Assembly (NCBI GenBank): GCA_937969125.1
Contig: CALBVA010000033.1
Coordinates: 1-8,514 of the forward strand
DNA from: an uncultured Verrucomicrobiales bacterium
Lineage (GTDB): Bacteria; Verrucomicrobiota; Verrucomicrobiia; Verrucomicrobiales; Akkermansiaceae
Length of the DNA stretch: 8,514 bases
Reading direction: 5' to 3'
The position numbers and the translations under genes are program-made. Shown here one piece after another: positions 6,408 through 8,514 of this stretch. Within the stretch, counting starts at the first letter, position 1. Each line of letters opens with the position of its first letter. The notes beneath the pieces are model-generated. The model saw only the letters and a list, made by a program, of their open reading frames with translations. It made no database searches and was not told where the DNA came from.

Positions 6408-8140
6408 CGCGCGCTCTTGGGGAGGGCCAACCATGCCCGAATTTCCTCCAGTGATTTGCAATTCACTACGTCTTCGCGGCGCAGCCAACCCTTCCGCGCG
6501 AGTCGTACTCCGTAGGCCAGGAATTGCAGTTGCTCGGTAGCGTGTGCATCCGGATTGATCGAGGTCATCACTCCCTTGTCACGGGCTCGGTGCCACCAGC
6601 GCCAGTCCATATCGAGGCGGCGCGGGTTGCAATTCAGCTCGATGATCGTGCGAGTTTCGGCGGCGCAATCGATGATCTTTTCCACATTCACGGCATAAGG
6701 ATCGCGTCTCAGCAGCAGCCGGCCTGTCAGGTGCCCGATCATGGTGACGTGCTCGTTTTCCATCGCGCGGATGATTCGTTTCGTCATTTCGGCCTCGGAC
6801 AGGGTAAAGGCATTGTGCACCGAGGCCACACAGTAATCCAGCTGCCCCAGCACCTCGTCATCAAAATCCAGCGATCCGTCCCGTAGGATATCGACTTCTG
6901 ATCCCGCGAAGATCGTGAAGTCATCATCGAAGGTCTCATTGAGCACTTGCACTGCTTCTACTTGTGCGAGCAGTCTGTCTTCATCCAGACCATTGGCCTG
7001 GAAGGATGCCTTGGAGTGATCCGAAATCCCCAAGTAGCTCAGCCCGTGATCCTGCGCCGCTTCCGCCATCTCCTTCAGAGTATGCTTCCCATCGGACGCG
7101 GTGGTGTGATTGTGAAAAGTCCCGCGGAGATGGTCCAAGGCCACCAGCTTCGGCAGCGTGCCTTCATCGGCCGCTTCGATTTCACCCCGGTTCTCCCGTA
7201 GTTCTGGCGGGACAAAGTCCATCCCCAGCGCCCGATAAATGTCGCGCTCTTCCTGAACTTCGGGAATCTCTCCTTCGCCGGTGAAGTCATATTCGTTTAG
7301 CGACAGACCCTGCTTCAGCGCGCGCGAGCGCAGCTCGACATTGTGCTCTTTACTCCCTGTGAAATATTGCAGGGCGAAAGGGAAGTGTTCGTTGCTCACC
7401 GCACGAAGGTCGCATTGCAATCCGTTCTCCAACCTGATCGAGCACTTAGTATCCCCGCAAACGATGACCTCGTGCACTTCTGCGAGTTCGGAAAAAAACT
7501 TCGTCAATTCCGCCGCTTCCTTTGTCGCCACCAGAAAATCGAGATCATGCAGGGTCTCTTTGGAGCGTCGGTAAGAACCTGCGATCTCGGCACGCGAGAC
7601 CTTCGGATGTTCCTTCAATCGTTCCAGCAGAGTCTCCGCCAGCGGCGCAATGTCACCCAGTCGGAAACGGTCAGCGAACTTCTCGCGATTCTCGATCGCA
7701 GCGAGAATCTTCTCCACTGTCTTCGCCCCGAATCCGGAAAGTTTCGAGATCTCCCCACCGCCGCAGGCCTCCTTCAATGAGGCCACCGAGTCGATGCCCA
7801 GCTTGTCGTAAAGTGCCTTGATCTTCTTTGGCCCCAGACCTTGCACCTCGAACAGCTCGAAGAGGGTGGGTGGAAATTCCCCTTGCAGATTTTCAAAATA
7901 CTCCAGCTTCCCAGTCGATGCCAGTTCATGAAGTTTCTGCTGCAGCGCGTCGCCGATGCCCTTGATCCCCTTGAGTTCATCCTTCGCCGCCAGCTCTACG
8001 ATATCCCCATCGAAGTTTTGCACAATCTCCGCACCCTTCCGGTAAGCCCGCGTCTTAAAAGGATTCTCACCCTTCAATTCCAGCAGCAGGGCAATCTCTT
8101 CCAGGGTTGAAATCAGAGTCTCACGAGTCACATCAGCCAT
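6404..8140 (-). CDS. polX: Family X DNA polymerase with C-terminal PHP domain
   Basis: Bacterial PolX fills short DNA gaps and carries Mn-dependent 3'-5' exonuclease/phosphoesterase activity in its PHP domain, in base-excision or damage repair. With the start at 8140 it has 578 residues, close to Bacillus subtilis PolX (about 570). Domains in order: an N-terminal helical part with ELKGENPFKTRAYRKGA; helix-hairpin-helix elements (LKGIKGIGDALQQKL, FEVQGLGPKKIKALY, LSGFGAKTVEKIL); then the polymerase palm with GSYRR (188-192), Asp199 and Asp201 (LHDLDFLV) and Asp244 (LQCDLRAV). The linker has FTGSKEHN and FVPPELRE. The PHP domain has His343/His345 (FHNH), Asp374/His375 (SDHS), Glu415, His442, His470 and Asp531/His533 (DAH). 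All metal ligands are present, so both activities should be intact. An in-frame ATG at 8152 would add four residues; 8140 fits the family N-terminus better. Neither start has a well-spaced Shine-Dalgarno sequence. The stop overlaps the lipB start. Confidence 0.95.
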   Translation of the reverse strand: MADVTRETLISTLEEIALLLELKGENPFKTRAYRKGAEIVQNFDGDIVELAAKDELKGIKGIGDALQQKLHELASTGKLEYFENLQGEFPPTLFELFEVQGLGPKKIKALYDKLGIDSVASLKEACGGGEISKLSGFGAKTVEKILAAIENREKFADRFRLGDIAPLAETLLERLKEHPKVSRAEIAGSYRRSKETLHDLDFLVATKEAAELTKFFSELAEVHEVIVCGDTKCSIRLENGLQCDLRAVSNEHFPFALQYFTGSKEHNVELRSRALKQGLSLNEYDFTGEGEIPEVQEERDIYRALGMDFVPPELRENRGEIEAADEGTLPKLVALDHLRGTFHNHTTASDGKHTLKEMAEAAQDHGLSYLGISDHSKASFQANGLDEDRLLAQVEAVQVLNETFDDDFTIFAGSEVDILRDGSLDFDDEVLGQLDYCVASVHNAFTLSEAEMTKRIIRAMENEHVTMIGHLTGRLLLRRDPYAVNVEKIIDCAAETRTIIELNCNPRRLDMDWRWWHRARDKGVMTSINPDAHATEQLQFLAYGVRLARKGWLRREDVVNCKSLEEIRAWLALPKSAR

Positions 8141-8166
8141 CCCCGCCAACATGCGAAACGATCAAG

Positions 8167-8220
8167 GATTTGCAACCCCATCCTCCCTCGTGGCGGCGCT
8201 TTCCAAGCGCCATGCAAATC
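8167..8220. repeat. Nested inverted repeat upstream of polX
   Basis: The outer arms GATTTGCA (8167-8174) and TGCAAATC (8213-8220) are perfect complements. Inside them a perfect 7-base hairpin GGCGCTT-TCC-AAGCGCC occupies 8195-8211, leaving a 20-base unpaired stretch on one side and a single base on the other. No T-run follows on either strand, so it is not an ordinary terminator. On the polX transcript it would lie in the 5' leader, about 27 bases before the start at 8140, and would enclose a purine-rich GAGGGAGG (minus strand, 8182-8189). It could be a leader structure or one copy of a dispersed palindromic repeat. Confidence 0.6.
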
Positions 8221-8254
8221 GAAATCAAGATGTCATTCATCCGAAACAAAAGGG

Positions 8255-8271
8255 ATGCCATCATGAGGCAT
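8255..8271. repeat. Short near-palindrome, possible operator
   Basis: The sequence ATGCC-A-TCATGA-GGCAT has matching 5-base outer arms and a palindromic TCATGA centre, with one extra base on one side. It lies between the divergent genes and is followed on the plus strand by T-rich TTATTT. A dimeric regulator site or a weak hairpin are both possible. The length is short enough that chance is not excluded. Confidence 0.3.
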
Positions 8272-8392
8272 TTATTTCCTAGGGAAACTATCGCCTTGTA
8301 GCCGTAAAGGATTTCCTCGATTTATAGGGATCGGACCATCGGCAATTGAGATCACCCTCTGAGTGCCCACGATCAGGACGATTCTGAAAAAA

Positions 8393-8514
8393 ATGAAATG
8401 CCCAAGAGACAACGCCTCGCTTTCTCCACACCAAATGGGGAGCGTCGACATCCACTTCTGCCAGGAGTGCCAAGGGTTCTTCCTTTCTTTAGAGCAGAAG
8501 TCAGCATCGCAACT
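8393..8514 (+). CDS. Zinc-ribbon (zf-TFIIB-type) protein, N-terminal part only
   Basis: An ATG at 8393 opens a frame without stops to the window end, giving 40 codons. The protein starts MKCPRDNASL, with Cys23-x2-Cys26 and then QGFFLSLEQ. This fits the pattern of small zf-TFIIB-type zinc ribbons: MKCPR at the start, a Gly-containing turn, CxxCxG, then an aromatic and a Leu. The first knuckle reads CPRD (Cys3, Asp6) where CPRC is more usual, so either Asp6 helps bind metal or the site is altered. Such proteins are often short, or fused to membrane or peptidase domains; which applies here cannot be seen. AGGA at 8375-8378 is too far upstream to be a good ribosome site. The call rests on the motif and the position of the ATG exactly at the motif's expected N-terminus. 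Competing open frames on the other strand show no recognisable motif. Confidence 0.62.
   Translation, partial: MKCPRDNASLSPHQMGSVDIHFCQECQGFFLSLEQKSASQ

Larger units (their letters stand above)
8141..8392. other. Divergent intergenic region between polX and the zinc-ribbon gene
   Basis: These roughly 250 bases separate the minus-strand polX start from a plus-strand start at 8393, so promoters for both genes should lie here. I see two symmetric elements, at 8167-8220 and 8255-8271. No reading frame here looks like a real protein. Promoter matches are too weak to assign; the best plus-strand candidate is TTGTAG (8296-8301) with TTTATA (8321-8326) at 19-base spacing. Confidence 0.6.

Noticed and set aside
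6408..6488. A longer lipB starting at 6488
   Set aside because: The added 27 residues lie inside polX and do not resemble LipB; the ATGA start at 6407 gives the normal family N-terminus.
8128..8181. A 17-codon leader ORF on the minus strand overlapping the polX start, preceded directly by GAGGGAGG
   Set aside because: The purine tract abuts the ATG with no spacing, and the peptide shows no attenuator-like codon run; chance is the simpler explanation.
8296..8326. TTGTAG and TTTATA as a promoter for the zinc-ribbon gene
   Set aside because: The spacing is 19 bases and both hexamers match consensus poorly; not enough to annotate.
8288..8473. A 61-codon minus-strand frame near the right end
   Set aside because: It has no recognisable motif, and the plus-strand zinc-ribbon frame through the same bases has a clear one.

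Overview
The window looks like chromosomal DNA of a Verrucomicrobium. The main pointer is a secretin that I recognise as resembling the Amuc_1098 family of the Akkermansia-type pilus-like system: a tetratricopeptide-like N-terminus joined to a C-terminal secretin pore domain. It is followed one base later by a large membrane-anchored protein. The DNA is moderately GC-rich, with even codon use across the genes and no insertion sequence, tRNA, rRNA or CRISPR array that I could find. The phylum assignment is inferred from protein resemblance, not from a marker gene.

Layout. Positions 1-3764 (+) carry a translationally coupled pair: the 3' part of the secretin gene (its start lies before the window) and a protein with a charged cytoplasmic head, one membrane helix and a long extracytoplasmic part resembling AsmA-type proteins. 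After 64 bases comes a third + strand gene (3829-5691), a P-loop ATPase with a long proline-rich tail that contains three copies of a 22-residue motif. Its last codons look frameshifted: a coding-like continuation in another frame runs to 5774.

Facing these genes is a minus-strand pair read from right to left: a bacterial family X DNA polymerase with a PHP nuclease domain (polX, start about 8140) and lipoyl(octanoyl) transferase (lipB, 6407-5781). They overlap by ATGA, so they are probably one transcript. The lipB stop sits 6 bases from the stop of the frameshifted ATPase continuation, so the two transcription units converge almost end to end.

The roughly 250 bases upstream of polX contain a nested inverted repeat and a second near-palindrome. 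Beyond them, a new + strand gene begins at 8393 and runs off the window. Its first 40 residues match the N-terminal zinc-ribbon pattern of zf-TFIIB-type proteins.

How the genes fit together: the secretin and the anchored protein plausibly serve one envelope machine, spanning outer membrane, periplasm and inner membrane. Whether the ATPase belongs to that machine is open. polX (base-excision or gap-filling repair) and lipB (lipoate attachment) are housekeeping functions with no obvious link beyond sharing a transcript.
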